Of a stretch of DNA of 64,000 bases, positions 1 through 8,371 are shown piece by piece. The notes under the pieces are model-generated. The model did not search any database and was not told the origin of the DNA. It saw nothing but the letters and a program-made list of their open reading frames with translations. The position numbers and the translations under genes were made by a program. Position 1 is the first letter of the stretch. Each line of letters opens with the position of its first letter. Source of the DNA: Adhaeribacter terrigena (GTDB taxonomy: Bacteria; Bacteroidota; Bacteroidia; Cytophagales; Hymenobacteraceae); contig NZ_JAEHFX010000001.1 of NCBI RefSeq assembly GCF_016623615.1, forward strand, positions 310,001 to 374,000. The letters are read 5' to 3'.

Positions 1-27
1 AATTTTATCGCCGGCTTGCAGGTTCAT
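1..27 (-). CDS. N-terminus of a possible peroxiredoxin (cut by window edge)
   Basis: An ATG at 25-27 on the minus strand opens a frame of nine codons before the window ends, reading MNLQAGDKI. This resembles the start of Bcp/AhpC-type peroxiredoxins, where GDK-(A/I)-P-D-F begins the thioredoxin-like fold. The catalytic cysteine lies outside the window, so the family is an inference from nine residues only. Confidence 0.3.
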
Positions 28-123
28 TTTGTTAATGATTGATTGAGTGAATTAGTGAATGATTGGGTTAGTGAATGAGAGAATAATTGAGTGTCAGCGT
101 GGATGAATTCCGGGGTAAATAAA

Positions 124-153
124 GACTTTTTTAGCGGAAAAGCATAGCGTTTT
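124..153 (+). repeat. 30-bp dispersed element
   Basis: Forward copy just 3' of the small membrane protein gene. The following GGGGCGTAAAACTACG reads like a partial second arm in the opposite direction. Confidence 0.8.
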
Positions 154-171
154 GGGGCGTAAAACTACGCT

Positions 172-348
172 TCAGGAACGTCTTTTTTTGAAGAAAAGGA
201 AATAGATGCCGAGTACCAGCGCCACTAACACAATGGCATAATAATAGAGCGGTTCGCGGTTTTTTTCCTGCACTATATCCGTCACGATCGCGTACAGGTT
301 TATACCGAAAAGGAGCAACAGGAAAATACCGGCAATTTTATAACGCAT
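172..348 (-). CDS. Small two-helix membrane protein
   Basis: A 58-residue frame runs from ATG at 346-348 to TGA at 172-174. It has two hydrophobic segments (about residues 5-22 and 35-53) separated by a short charged loop with QEKNRE, and a basic tail KKRRS. This is typical of small inner-membrane proteins, with the basic end probably cytoplasmic. I do not recognise a family. It lies between the NupC-like gene and the window-edge gene on the same strand, with dispersed elements on both sides. That the frame is real rests on its membrane pattern and clean start; the function is unknown. Confidence 0.6.
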   Translation of the reverse strand: MRYKIAGIFLLLLFGINLYAIVTDIVQEKNREPLYYYAIVLVALVLGIYFLFFKKRRS

Positions 349-363
349 GGGGAGCTTAATTAA

Positions 364-393
364 AAAACGGTAGGGTTTGGGGTGAAAAAACTA
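364..393 (-). repeat. 30-bp dispersed element
   Basis: Reverse copy in the spacer between the NupC-like gene and the small membrane protein gene. Confidence 0.8.
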
Positions 394-451
394 AAAGCTC
401 CTCTTTTATGCAAAAAGAGAAGCTTTCAGGTATTCGTTTTTTATTCTGGCA

Positions 452-1726
452 TTACATTAACAAACCCGCCAGCGTAGCCGACAGGTAAGAAGCCAGGGTA
501 CCGCAGATCAAGGCCCGCACGCCCAGGTTCGCCAAATCTTTACGGCGCGTTGGAGCCAGCTCGCCGATACCACCCACCTGAATGGCAATGGAGCTGAAGT
601 TGGCAAAACCGCAAAGCGCAAAACTGGCGATCAGGAAAGACTTCGGTTCGAGCTTGTCTTTTAAAGCCGTCAGGTCGAGGTAAGCTACGAATTCGTTCAG
701 CACCATTTTGGTACCCATTAAAGAACCGGCATCGAAAATATCTTTGGTAGGAACGCCCATGGCCCAGGCAAAACCGGCAAAAACGGCCCCCAGAATGGTT
801 TTCAGGCTTAGCTTACTCAGATCTACGCCTACGCCGGTAAGGTCTAAACCGGCGCTTACCAATAAACCACCAATGGAGCCCAGTAAATAATCTACCAGTG
901 CAATTAAGGCAATAAAACCGAGTAGCATGGCAATTACGTTCAGGCCTACGCGAAGGCCATCGGATGCGCCGTGCGAAATGGCATCGATCAGATTAGAGTG
1001 CTGTTTGGTTACTTCCAGTTTTACTGTGCCTTTTGTTTCGGAAGGTTCGGTTTCGGGGTACACGATTTTGGAAATCACGAGTGCTGCCGGGGCCGCCATT
1101 AAACTGGCCGCAATTAAATATTCGGCCGGAACACCCAGGGCAATGTAAACCGCCATTACGCCGCCGGCAATACAGGCCATACTTCCGGCCATGGAAGCTA
1201 AAAGTTCGGAACGCGTCATACCAGCCAGGTACGGTTTGATCATGATCTGCGCTTCTACCTGGCCCACAAAAGCACTCGCTACGTTACTCAACGCCTCGGA
1301 ACCGGAAACGCCCATGAGCCAGTGCACGGCTTTGGCAATTACGGCTACAATGCGCTGCATCAGGCCAATGTGGTATAGAATGTTTACCAGCACGGCCACA
1401 AAGATAATGGTAGGAATAATGTTGAAAAAGAAAACGAAGCTGTTGGAAGGACCGAAAACCTGAGCCATGAGTTCGCGGTTTACCAGCGGGCCAAAAACGA
1501 ATTCAGCGCCTTTACTCGAAAAATCCAGGAGTTTGGTTACGCCGGCGCCCAGTTTCCCGAAGATCACTTTACCAATGGGCACTTTCAGAATGAAAATTGC
1601 CAGACCTAACTGCACCAGTAAACCTACTATTACCAGCCGGTAGTTAATGGCTTTGCGATTATTCGACATTAAAAAAGCGATGCCTAAAATAAGTGCTACG
1701 CCAATAAGCCCGGTAAAACGGTCCAT
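452..1726 (-). CDS. nupC: Concentrative nucleoside transporter, NupC/CNT family
   Basis: The 424-residue protein has the size and helix-rich profile of cation-coupled nucleoside importers. An N-terminal trio of helices (residues 5-55) precedes the core with its gate and nucleoside-recognition regions, including VNILYHIGLMQ near 115 and GFANFSSIAIQVGGIG near 380. The last matches the conserved CNT C-terminal motif containing G-F-A-N. It probably uses a Na+ or H+ gradient to import nucleosides across the inner membrane. The gene stands alone. A candidate -7 box (CAAAGATA on the plus strand, 1816-1823) lies about 90 bases upstream. The family is secure; the coupling ion is not determined. Confidence 0.9.
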   Translation of the reverse strand: MDRFTGLIGVALILGIAFLMSNNRKAINYRLVIVGLLVQLGLAIFILKVPIGKVIFGKLGAGVTKLLDFSSKGAEFVFGPLVNRELMAQVFGPSNSFVFFFNIIPTIIFVAVLVNILYHIGLMQRIVAVIAKAVHWLMGVSGSEALSNVASAFVGQVEAQIMIKPYLAGMTRSELLASMAGSMACIAGGVMAVYIALGVPAEYLIAASLMAAPAALVISKIVYPETEPSETKGTVKLEVTKQHSNLIDAISHGASDGLRVGLNVIAMLLGFIALIALVDYLLGSIGGLLVSAGLDLTGVGVDLSKLSLKTILGAVFAGFAWAMGVPTKDIFDAGSLMGTKMVLNEFVAYLDLTALKDKLEPKSFLIASFALCGFANFSSIAIQVGGIGELAPTRRKDLANLGVRALICGTLASYLSATLAGLLM

Positions 1727-1864
1727 AAAATTTGGTTTGTTAAAAAAATAAAAACGCCGAAAATGCTTGCAGCAAGGAGAAAATCAAACTGTTATGCATG
1801 CAGTTTTTAAGCCGCCAAAGATAAGTAAAATTTGCTAGTTGCTTCACAATGCGTTAACATAAAA

Positions 1865-1896
1865 AAAAGTCTTCCGGCCACGGCCGAAAGACTTTT
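1865..1896 (-). terminator. Terminator after sodA
   Basis: AAAAGTCTT-C-CGGCC, loop AC, then GGCCG-A-AAGACTTTT: a stem with one mismatch and U-tracts on either strand, placed 26 bases past the sodA stop. Confidence 0.8.
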
Positions 1897-1921
1897 GGGT
1901 GCTGAAACAATACCGTTTTGC

Positions 1922-2542
1922 TTAGTTAGCGTTGTAGAGATTCTCTACTTCCTGCCAGTTAATGATGTTAAAAAACGCCGCAATATAATCCGGGCGACGA
2001 TTCTGGTAGTTCAGGTAATAAGCATGTTCCCAAACATCAAGGCCCAGAATTGGCTTGCCACCGCAGGTTTGTGCATCCGGCATCAGCGGGTTATCCTGGT
2101 TAGGCGTAGAGCAGATCTCCACGCTGCCGTCTGATAATTTGCAAAGCCAGGCCCAACCCGAACCAAAACGCGTCGTTGCCGCCGCAGTAAACTGGGTTTT
2201 AAATTCATCGAAAGAACCGAATTTGTTATTGATAGCCTGAAGCACATTGCCTGTTGGCAGTCCACCACCGTTGCCGCTCAGCAGTTTCCAGAAGAAGGTA
2301 TGGTTCCAGTGGCCGCCACCGTTATTACGCACTGGCATTGGTAAGCCCGCAGTTTTCATGATTTCATCCAAGGATTTACTTTCCAGTTCAGTGCCTTTAA
2401 CGGCATTGTTCAGGTTGGTTACGTAAGCCTGGTGGTGCTTGGTATAGTGAATTTCCATGGTGCGCGCATCGATGTGCGGTTCCAGGGCATCGTAGTTATA
2501 GCCAAGTTGAGGCAATAGAAATTCGTATTGCGTTACGCTCAT
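1922..2542 (-). CDS. sodA: Superoxide dismutase, Fe/Mn family
   Basis: A 206-residue cytoplasmic enzyme that dismutates superoxide to O2 and H2O2. The four metal ligands are visible as H32 (in EIHYTKHH), H81 ([10 protein letters not shown]), D170 and H174 (DVWEHAYY). GSGWAW near 128-133 and the TPNQDNPLM stretch near 147-155, with glutamine where Mn enzymes have it, favour manganese or cambialistic use. Start ATG at 2540-2542. A well-placed promoter (TACCTTTG at 2586-2593, TTTC at 2613-2616, both on the minus strand) lies inside the 3' end of tadA, so transcription is independent. It ends at the terminator at 1865-1896. Confidence 0.97.
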   Translation of the reverse strand: MSVTQYEFLLPQLGYNYDALEPHIDARTMEIHYTKHHQAYVTNLNNAVKGTELESKSLDEIMKTAGLPMPVRNNGGGHWNHTFFWKLLSGNGGGLPTGNVLQAINNKFGSFDEFKTQFTAAATTRFGSGWAWLCKLSDGSVEICSTPNQDNPLMPDAQTCGGKPILGLDVWEHAYYLNYQNRRPDYIAAFFNIINWQEVENLYNAN

Positions 2543-2585
2543 AGTTTTAAGGTTTAAAGGTTAAAGTTCCCAGTAGGGCTTATTT

Positions 2586-2616
2586 CAAAGGTATATTATT
2601 TTCGTTTATTCTGAAA
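2586..2616 (-). promoter_or_regulatory. sodA promoter
   Basis: Minus-strand TTTC-N19-TACCTTTG matches the Bacteroidota -33/-7 pattern (TTTG/TAnnTTTG) with one mismatch in the -33 box. The predicted start of transcription is about 35 bases before the sodA ATG. The site overlaps the end of tadA. Confidence 0.65.
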
Positions 2617-3039
2617 GAAACTGCTCATTAAATCTGCGCATTCGTGCTGCATTATGCCGGTTTCCAGCTCGGTTTTTGGGTGCAACAGATTGCCGAATTT
2701 CCGGTAGCCGCGTTTCGCATCGGGCGTAGCATACACTACGCGTTTTAACTGGCTCCAGTTCAGGGCGCCGGCGCACATGGGGCAGGGTTCTACGGTAACG
2801 TAAAGCGTGCAATCGTGGAGGTATTTATTGCCTAAGTTGTTCGCAGCAGCGGTTATGGCCAGCATTTCGGCGTGCGCGGTAACGTCGTTCAGTTTTTCGG
2901 TCTGGTTGTAGGCGCGCGCCAGTATCTTGTTGTTGCACACCACCACGGCGCCGATCGGAATTTCCCCTTCTTCCAGCGCGTATTGTGCCTGTTTAAAGGC
3001 TTCTTTCATAAAGGTTTCGTCGGAATATAAGCTCAGCAC
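2596..3039 (-). CDS. tadA: tRNA adenosine(34) deaminase TadA-type
   Basis: A 147-residue zinc deaminase. The catalytic HAE motif (in VTAHAEMLAI, near residue 57) and the PCPMCAGAL zinc motif (near 87) are intact and spaced as in TadA, which converts adenosine to inosine at the wobble position of tRNA-Arg. The N-terminal helix rich in Glu/Ala and the C-terminal helix ending FFQNKRK also fit. A guanine or other nucleoside deaminase of the same fold is the alternative; a lone essential copy would be expected to be tadA. It is followed closely by sodA, whose promoter sits in its 3' end. Confidence 0.85.
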   Translation of the reverse strand: MLSLYSDETFMKEAFKQAQYALEEGEIPIGAVVVCNNKILARAYNQTEKLNDVTAHAEMLAITAAANNLGNKYLHDCTLYVTVEPCPMCAGALNWSQLKRVVYATPDAKRGYRKFGNLLHPKTELETGIMQHECADLMSSFFQNKRK

Positions 3040-3090
3040 TTTTTTAGTGATTAATGATTAATGGATAACGATTCGTAAACCTGGCAGCTC

Positions 3091-3120
3091 CGGTTTTTGG
3101 GGTAAAAACGATAGCGTTTT
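3091..3120 (+). repeat. 30-bp dispersed element
   Basis: Forward copy between the secreted-protein gene and tadA. A half core AAAACGCTATCC follows at 3145-3156. Flanking ACGATTCGTAAACC (3067-3080) and GGTTTACGAAAAACG (3137-3151) form inverted arms around it. Confidence 0.8.
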
Positions 3121-3186
3121 CCGATTGCCAACGAGGGTTTACGAAAAACGCTATCCGGAATGCTTAAGAGGAAAGCTGGGAATTCA

Positions 3187-3816
3187 TTAAGAACTGACTT
3201 TGATGGAGTTCATCACTTTGTTGGCGGTTGCCTGCCATTTGTCTTTCAGCAGGGTTGGGGCATTGAAGGTGAAGATCATAAGTTTGCCACCTTTCAGGTA
3301 ATACTGCATGATGGTGTATTTTTTAACCGGGGCTTTGTTGCTGTTCGGGTTTTCGTCTTTTAGAGTAGAAACAAACTCGAACACGATCATCTGTTTTTTA
3401 TCGATCTCTTTGATCTCTTCTCTTATGAACTGCACTTCCGAGAAAGTGCGCATGATGGAGGCTTTGTAAATATCTTTTACTAAGGGCAGATCCCGGGCAA
3501 TGAACGTGGTTGGTTTTTCATTTACGCTGAAATCTATCTGGCCATTTTTACTGCTGTAAACGCCCAGTGGTTTGCGCGCCGCCGGGTATTTTACGGCAAT
3601 TCCTTCGTCGGGCATTACGGTAAATTCTTCGGGCAGGGAAACGGTTACGCGTTTAGCAATGGTTACTTTTTTAAGATTGATTGGCGCATCATAATTATAG
3701 TTGCGGTTAGCCGGAGCGGTTGGTTTGCCTTTACTGCCGTAACTGCTGCTCTGGGCATAGCCAACAGCGGTGTTTAAAAGGAAAAAAGATAATAGAATAA
3801 AAAATACGTTTTTCAT
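3187..3816 (-). CDS. Secreted protein of unknown function
   Basis: I place the start at ATG 3814-3816, giving 209 residues that open with a clear signal peptide (MKNVFFILLSFFLLNTAVGYAQ); a longer frame adds 23 residues without signal character. The mature part has a short Ser/Gly/Pro-rich linker and then a single domain with alternating beta-strand-like segments, including VTVSLPEEF and VKYPAARKPLGVYSS. It has no recognisable catalytic motif and no lipobox or sorting domain, so it is probably periplasmic. The middle and end (FVSTLKDENPN, KKYTIMQYYLKGGKLMIFTF) resemble small PsbP/DUF1795-like folds, but only weakly. Confidence 0.75.
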   Translation of the reverse strand: MKNVFFILLSFFLLNTAVGYAQSSSYGSKGKPTAPANRNYNYDAPINLKKVTIAKRVTVSLPEEFTVMPDEGIAVKYPAARKPLGVYSSKNGQIDFSVNEKPTTFIARDLPLVKDIYKASIMRTFSEVQFIREEIKEIDKKQMIVFEFVSTLKDENPNSNKAPVKKYTIMQYYLKGGKLMIFTFNAPTLLKDKWQATANKVMNSIKVSS

Positions 3817-3992
3817 TTCTGATAATAATTGAGACGGCAAGTTAGCCAAGAAACGTTGGTTTTTAAATTTTAGCGTTTCAACCACGACAAATTTGCGGCC
3901 AATTGTAGTTCAGTATGAAGGCTTTTTGATGCTTTTAAGGTTGGAAGGTTACCGTTTCTGATCGCGGATTTGCGGAGTTACTGGATTTTGCG

Positions 3993-4022
3993 GAGTTTTT
4001 TGGTTTGAAAAGATAGCGGTTT
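3993..4022 (+). repeat. 30-bp dispersed element
   Basis: Forward copy at the outer edge of composite repeat copy C, next to the GATGACG-type repeat at 4028-4057. Confidence 0.75.
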
Positions 4023-4027
4023 TTTAA

Positions 4028-4057
4028 TCGTCATTTCGACGATAGGAGGGATCTATT
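4028..4057 (-). repeat. AATAGATCCC-type repeat (composite copy C)
   Basis: Minus strand reads AATAGATCCCTCC-TATCGTCGAAATGACGA. The same block occurs at 45262-45291 and 51320-51349, each time next to a 30-bp element. CGTC and GACG can pair around a 5-base loop. Confidence 0.75.
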
Positions 4058-4083
4058 GGAGCTAAGTAAGAGCGGTTGCTCTT

Positions 4084-4113
4084 GAGTTTTTATACTTGAA
4101 AGGATAGCATTTT
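4084..4113 (+). repeat. 30-bp dispersed element
   Basis: Forward copy between the GATGACG-type block and the structured core of composite copy C. Confidence 0.75.
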
Positions 4114-4160
4114 CATAGATTGCTTCTGTTCTTAATTATTAATTTTTAATTATTAATTAA

Positions 4161-4450
4161 ACTTTCTCCCTCAAGCCGGGCGGCTTCGTTTAGCTACGCT
4201 GAATCTCCGATTTCTGCGTTCGCGGCTGCAACCCTTCCTGCCCTTGCGGGCTGCCTCCTGCGTCAGCACCGGAAGTCTTGGAGGCCGCTCTCACAGAAAC
4301 TGGTGTCAGTTCCCTTCGTAGCTCGCTTCTTTTTAATTTACTCTCTCAAATAACGTGATTTTCAGGAAACGCTGCGTTGGCGGGATGCGTAAAATCAGGT
4401 GTTAAAAATCATGTTCAGCATTTCAATCCCTAAAATCGTGTTCAGACCAT
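4161..4450 (-). repeat. Composite structured repeat, copy C
   Basis: Minus-strand copy of the noncoding element also present at 44869-45165 and 50697-51020. Read on the minus strand it carries the GTCTGAACACGATTTT block, the CGCCAACGCAGCG block, the multi-stem core (outer stem CACAGAAAC at 4292-4300 with TTTCTGCG at 4211-4218; tetraloop hairpin GCCC-GCAA-GGGC at 4240-4251) and the AGCC-GCCC-GGCT hairpin at 4174-4185. It differs from copy A by about 22 inserted bases between the outer stem and the last hairpin. No coding frame is apparent. Confidence 0.8.
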
Positions 4451-4475
4451 TGCCGGCTGCTTTTGCTGAAGAACA

Positions 4476-4505
4476 AAAATGCTAGGGTTTTACCCCGAAA
4501 AACTC
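4476..4505 (-). repeat. 30-bp dispersed element
   Basis: Reverse copy eight bases from the terminator of the permease/peptidase gene. Confidence 0.75.
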
Positions 4506-4512
4506 CACGCAT

Positions 4513-4545
4513 AAAAAAGCGCCAGGCAAATGCCTGACGCTTTTT
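4513..4545 (-). terminator. Terminator of the ABC permease/peptidase operon
   Basis: AAAAAGCG-C-CAGGCA, loop AA, TGCCTG-A-CGCTTTTT, with one internal mismatch, 29 bases past the stop at 4574. Confidence 0.8.
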
Positions 4546-4573
4546 AAAAAGTCTTCCCCTGAATTAGGGGAGG

Positions 4574-7500
4574 TTACACTTTCGTAACGACTTTTAAATT
4601 ATCGCCTGGTGTACGGTCGATTAATTTGTTGTAAGGGTCGATGCCGGCTTTGCTTGGTTTTTCTTTTACGAAAATTTCCAGTTTGTTCTGGCCGGTTTTA
4701 ATGCGTTGCTTTTCGAAATACACCGGAACGTCTTTGCCAACTTTCTGGCCTTTTTCTTTTTTGTACGTGAACACGGCAACGTCAACCAGGTCGTTCATTT
4801 TGGCTTCTTTTTCGTTGCCCAAGCTGTCGGCGTAGTATTTTTTGGCATCCAGGTTCAGGGTTACTTTATAGCGGCCGTCTTTCATTTGCTGGTAGGTTGG
4901 TTCGTTGGCTTTGTTTTCGTAAAGCGTAATGTTCTCAAACATATCGGCCACTAAATACTGCAATGAATCCGGGGTAGCTTTCTTGATGTATTTCAGGAAT
5001 TCTACTGATGTGGTGTAAGGTGCTTCCTGGAATTTAACGGCGTTCAGGTATTCTTTGATGGCACCGTTCAGTTTGTCTTCGCCTAAATAATCTGCTAGCG
5101 CATACATCACTACAGAGCCTTTCTGGTAATGAATGTATTGCTGGTTTTCTACTTTGTAAAGCGGCAATTCTTTCTGGTCTTCGCGGGCGCGGCCACTCAG
5201 GTATTTGTCCATTTCGTAGCGCAGAAATTTCTGCATCCGGTCGTCCCCGTAAGTTTTTTTCATCACCATTAAAGCGGAATACTGGCTCATGGTTTCTGAA
5301 AGCAATGTTCCGCCCTGAACGTTCGCGCCAATTACCTGATGCGCCCACCACTGATGCGCTACTTCGTGGGCTGTTATGTAAAACGGATAATCTACGTCTT
5401 CTTCGTCTGCATCATCGATATCGGCAATAAAACCAACGCTTTCAGAGAATGGAATGGTGTTCGGGAACGATTGCGCGAAGCTGGCGTAGCCCGGGAATTC
5501 CAGAATGCGAACCTGGCGGTGCTGGTAAGGGCCGAAATTTTTGGTGTAATAATCCAGCGACGCTTTCACACCTTTCATCATCCGGTCCAGGTTGTATTCG
5601 TGGCCTTTGTGGTAGTAAATTTCCAGCGCTACGTCGTTCCATTTATCTTTTTTTACCTTGTAATCGGCGCTCAGGAACGAATAGAAATTCAGGATCGGCG
5701 CGTCCATTTTGTAGTGGAAATACCGGCGGCCGTTTTCCATCCATTCTTTCTGCAAATAACCCGGCGCAATGGCGGTCTGGGTTGGAACGGTGCTCACGGT
5801 TGCTTCAAATCTAATCCAATCGGAATCGTGGGAAATGTAGGTGTTGCCGTAAGCGGTGGTGTCGTAAACCGATGGCATGCGGTCTTTCTTGGCTAACCCG
5901 TATTCCTTGCGGGCATCTTCGTCGCTGATCTCTGCTTCGGAATTATACCCGATGCTTGGCAAATAGCTGCTGTTGAAAAAAGAACCGTTGTAAACAATGT
6001 TGGTGTTAGAACCTTCGTTTTCGAAGCCTTTCGTTTCGTACAGCAAGTCCATTAATAACTGCACCGAATCGCCGGGCTGTAAGGCTTTGCTTAAGCGGTA
6101 AATGTAGTAGCCGTTCTTTTCGTCGCGGTGCACATTTTTATACGACCGGCTTAAGGCCAGCTTTTTGATGTCCATTTCGGTGTTGGTGTTCACGTGAATG
6201 GAATCGATGGAGACTTTAGTTTTATTTTTGAGCCAGAAATGGCCTTTCATCCGGAAATTACGCTCTTCTGGGAAAATATCAACGTTCAGGTTGGAAGCTA
6301 CAATTCTTGGTTGCGGCGACGTTTCGTATTGCTTGTACAGCTTTTCGTATTCCGCCATTTCCTTCTGCTCGTCTTTGCCGCCGGTGTATTCGTTCAGCAC
6401 GTTGGTGTTGTAGAAAATGAACCCGCCGGAAGTAAGGAAGATCAGAATAGCCGCTATCGAAACCAAACCAGATGACCGGCTGAATTGGGTGCGGGCCACT
6501 TTTAAGCGCCATTTCAATAGCGTTTCGGTGCCGCGTACGTACAGCGCGCTGGCTACAATGGCCAGGAGCACGGCAAACGCGGCCCAGTAAATTTTAAACG
6601 CCAGGAAAGGCACAATGAAATGTCCGTAGCCATTCATGGCCGAATACTGCACGCCCGGCCCGAAGTTGAAACGTAGCAGATTGTGCTCAATGCCCATTTG
6701 TCCCTGGAACAAAGTGAACAAATAGTAAGCCGCCATAATAAAGTGACCCAAATACTTATTATTCACCACCACCTGCACCAGCATGGCCAGCACGCAAAGA
6801 ATAAGCAAACCCGCCAGTTTCAGTCCGAAAAGACCTTTCAAATAAAGTAGCGGCTCGATGTCATAGAAACCTTTGGCAATCTGCACGATAATCCCGCAAA
6901 CCATAACCAAGGCCAGCAAAACTACCTGCACTAACATGAGGGCCGAAAGTTTGGAAGCAAACGGTACCCAGTTCGGAATTGGCAAAGCGTCGTAGATCTG
7001 GTTCATGCGGTTATCGCGTTCGCGCCACACCAGTTCGCCGGCGTAATAAATTATAATGATGAGCTGGAATAAATAGAATGAAGCGGTTAATCCGCCAATT
7101 ACTTCGGAAGTTACCGGGAAGGTGTTGGTGTCGTACATTTTGCCAACCTGCGCGCCAAAAGCTAATAAGGCCGCCAATCCGGCAAACACGATGGCAATAA
7201 AATAAACGCTTTTTACAATGCCCAGAAACTCCAGTTTGAGCAAGCGCCAGTATTGGCTCAAACTCTGGAAACCGGTGTAGGTTGGTTTGGCTTCGGGTAA
7301 AATGAAACGGGTAGTAGCCGAAACGTTGCTGATCTTTTCAGAAGCCGCTTTCCGGTTTACTTTGCCTTCGGAAGCGAAGAACGCGAAACTGAAACGGAAG
7401 TAACAGAAAGCCAGAATGCCTAAGCCCACCGAAACCCAGATCAGTCGGTTCAGCATAATTTCCGGGTTAAGGGGCAGCAGGTTATTGTTTTGTTCGGCTA

Positions 7501-8188
7501 CGGTCCAGTATTTGGTCGTGAATTCCGCCGCGGCAGAACCCATCGGATCGAGCAAAGTAACTAAGAATTGGTTGTCAAGATCCTGGGTCAGGTTCTGGGA
7601 GATCACGTACAAAACCAGGAACATGATGCTGCCAATGTAGGTGGAAAGAATATTGCGCGTAAGGGTTGCTAAGGAAAAAAAGATGGCCCCAATAAACAAC
7701 AAATTCGGCCACACAAAAAGCAGGTACGGTTGCACGTAAGCCATAATGTTGAACGGACCGAATTTCTCCGGTTGCAGCCAAGGCCACGGCAATTCGCCGG
7801 CCATTAATCCCAACCCAATTCCCATTAAAACCAGCATGGTTATCAGGAACGAACCTAAAAAGCGGCCGCCCAGGTATTCCCATTTTTTAATGGGCGTGGT
7901 ATAAAGTAACGAATGCGTGCGGTGCTCAAAATCGCGGTAAACCGCATTGCCCATAATGGCCGAAATAATAAGCACGCCCACAAAATTCAGGGCCATGATA
8001 ACCGGTGCTAAAGAAGCCGGGGAGTTCATGAAAACTTTACTGCCCGTGGTTACAGAAGCGCCTTTAAATGCTCCGCCCATGATGTTCATGAACAGGAAAC
8101 CCAGGAAAAAGAGCAGCGCAAAATATATATAGGTAACCGGCCGGCGGAGGCGGTATTTAAGTTCGAAAAGGAATATTTCTGAAAACAT
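4574..8188 (-). CDS. ABC-2 permease fused to M1 aminopeptidase
   Basis: This 1204-residue protein joins two systems. Residues 1-600 contain two blocks of about six hydrophobic helices, each like an ABC-2 exporter permease (first block about 15-270, second about 310-600), followed by a single helix near 580-600. The remainder is an exported M1-type peptidase domain with the zinc motif HEVAH at about residues 941-945, WW following it, and a candidate third ligand in LLSETMSQ near 965. The catalytic half should face the periplasm while the helices sit in the inner membrane. It is paired with the ATPase gene upstream (8372-9283), which would energise it. Such fusions are known in Bacteroidota; the substrate is unknown. 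Confidence 0.9.
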   Translation of the reverse strand: MFSEIFLFELKYRLRRPVTYIYFALLFFLGFLFMNIMGGAFKGASVTTGSKVFMNSPASLAPVIMALNFVGVLIISAIMGNAVYRDFEHRTHSLLYTTPIKKWEYLGGRFLGSFLITMLVLMGIGLGLMAGELPWPWLQPEKFGPFNIMAYVQPYLLFVWPNLLFIGAIFFSLATLTRNILSTYIGSIMFLVLYVISQNLTQDLDNQFLVTLLDPMGSAAAEFTTKYWTVAEQNNNLLPLNPEIMLNRLIWVSVGLGILAFCYFRFSFAFFASEGKVNRKAASEKISNVSATTRFILPEAKPTYTGFQSLSQYWRLLKLEFLGIVKSVYFIAIVFAGLAALLAFGAQVGKMYDTNTFPVTSEVIGGLTASFYLFQLIIIIYYAGELVWRERDNRMNQIYDALPIPNWVPFASKLSALMLVQVVLLALVMVCGIIVQIAKGFYDIEPLLYLKGLFGLKLAGLLILCVLAMLVQVVVNNKYLGHFIMAAYYLFTLFQGQMGIEHNLLRFNFGPGVQYSAMNGYGHFIVPFLAFKIYWAAFAVLLAIVASALYVRGTETLLKWRLKVARTQFSRSSGLVSIAAILIFLTSGGFIFYNTNVLNEYTGGKDEQKEMAEYEKLYKQYETSPQPRIVASNLNVDIFPEERNFRMKGHFWLKNKTKVSIDSIHVNTNTEMDIKKLALSRSYKNVHRDEKNGYYIYRLSKALQPGDSVQLLMDLLYETKGFENEGSNTNIVYNGSFFNSSYLPSIGYNSEAEISDEDARKEYGLAKKDRMPSVYDTTAYGNTYISHDSDWIRFEATVSTVPTQTAIAPGYLQKEWMENGRRYFHYKMDAPILNFYSFLSADYKVKKDKWNDVALEIYYHKGHEYNLDRMMKGVKASLDYYTKNFGPYQHRQVRILEFPGYASFAQSFPNTIPFSESVGFIADIDDADEEDVDYPFYITAHEVAHQWWAHQVIGANVQGGTLLSETMSQYSALMVMKKTYGDDRMQKFLRYEMDKYLSGRAREDQKELPLYKVENQQYIHYQKGSVVMYALADYLGEDKLNGAIKEYLNAVKFQEAPYTTSVEFLKYIKKATPDSLQYLVADMFENITLYENKANEPTYQQMKDGRYKVTLNLDAKKYYADSLGNEKEAKMNDLVDVAVFTYKKEKGQKVGKDVPVYFEKQRIKTGQNKLEIFVKEKPSKAGIDPYNKLIDRTPGDNLKVVTKV

Positions 8189-8225
8189 CTTATAAAAAAG
8201 TTAAGAGTTATGAGTTGAAAATTTT

Positions 8226-8255
8226 GAGTTTTTTAATCGGTTATGATAGCGTTCT
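8226..8255 (+). repeat. 30-bp dispersed element, degenerate
   Basis: GAG-TTTTT arm and GATAGCGTT core kept; the middle AAA tract is altered. Between the ATPase and permease/peptidase genes. Confidence 0.6.
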
Positions 8256-8262
8256 GCGATCA

Positions 8263-8357
8263 GGTCCCCCTTCGGAGGGGGTAGGGGGAGGATTTTTACG
8301 TTATCTAAATTTTATCAGAAATGCGTGGTCATCCCCCAACCCCCTTCAAAGGGGGAC
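8263..8357. repeat. Inverted repeat of C/G-tract type
   Basis: Arms of about 29 bases (8263-8292 and 8329-8357) built from TCCCCCTTCGGAGGGGG and CCCCCTTCAAAGGGGGA flank 36 AT-rich bases. Each arm is also a small hairpin. This kind of sequence recurs in spacers of many bacterial genomes. Here it separates the two genes of the ABC operon. Confidence 0.75.
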
Positions 8358-8371
8358 TTTCTTCTCAAAAC

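Noticed and set aside
4140-4160. AATTATTAATTTTTAATTATT tract as an origin or DnaA region
   Set aside because: It is a short simple repeat of the kind found in many spacers here; no DnaA boxes or replication genes are near.
5339-5896. Long plus-strand open frame of 185 codons opposite the permease/peptidase gene
   Set aside because: It lies fully antisense to a well-supported gene, has low-complexity Val/Phe/Arg composition typical of mirrored coding sequence, and shows no family resemblance.
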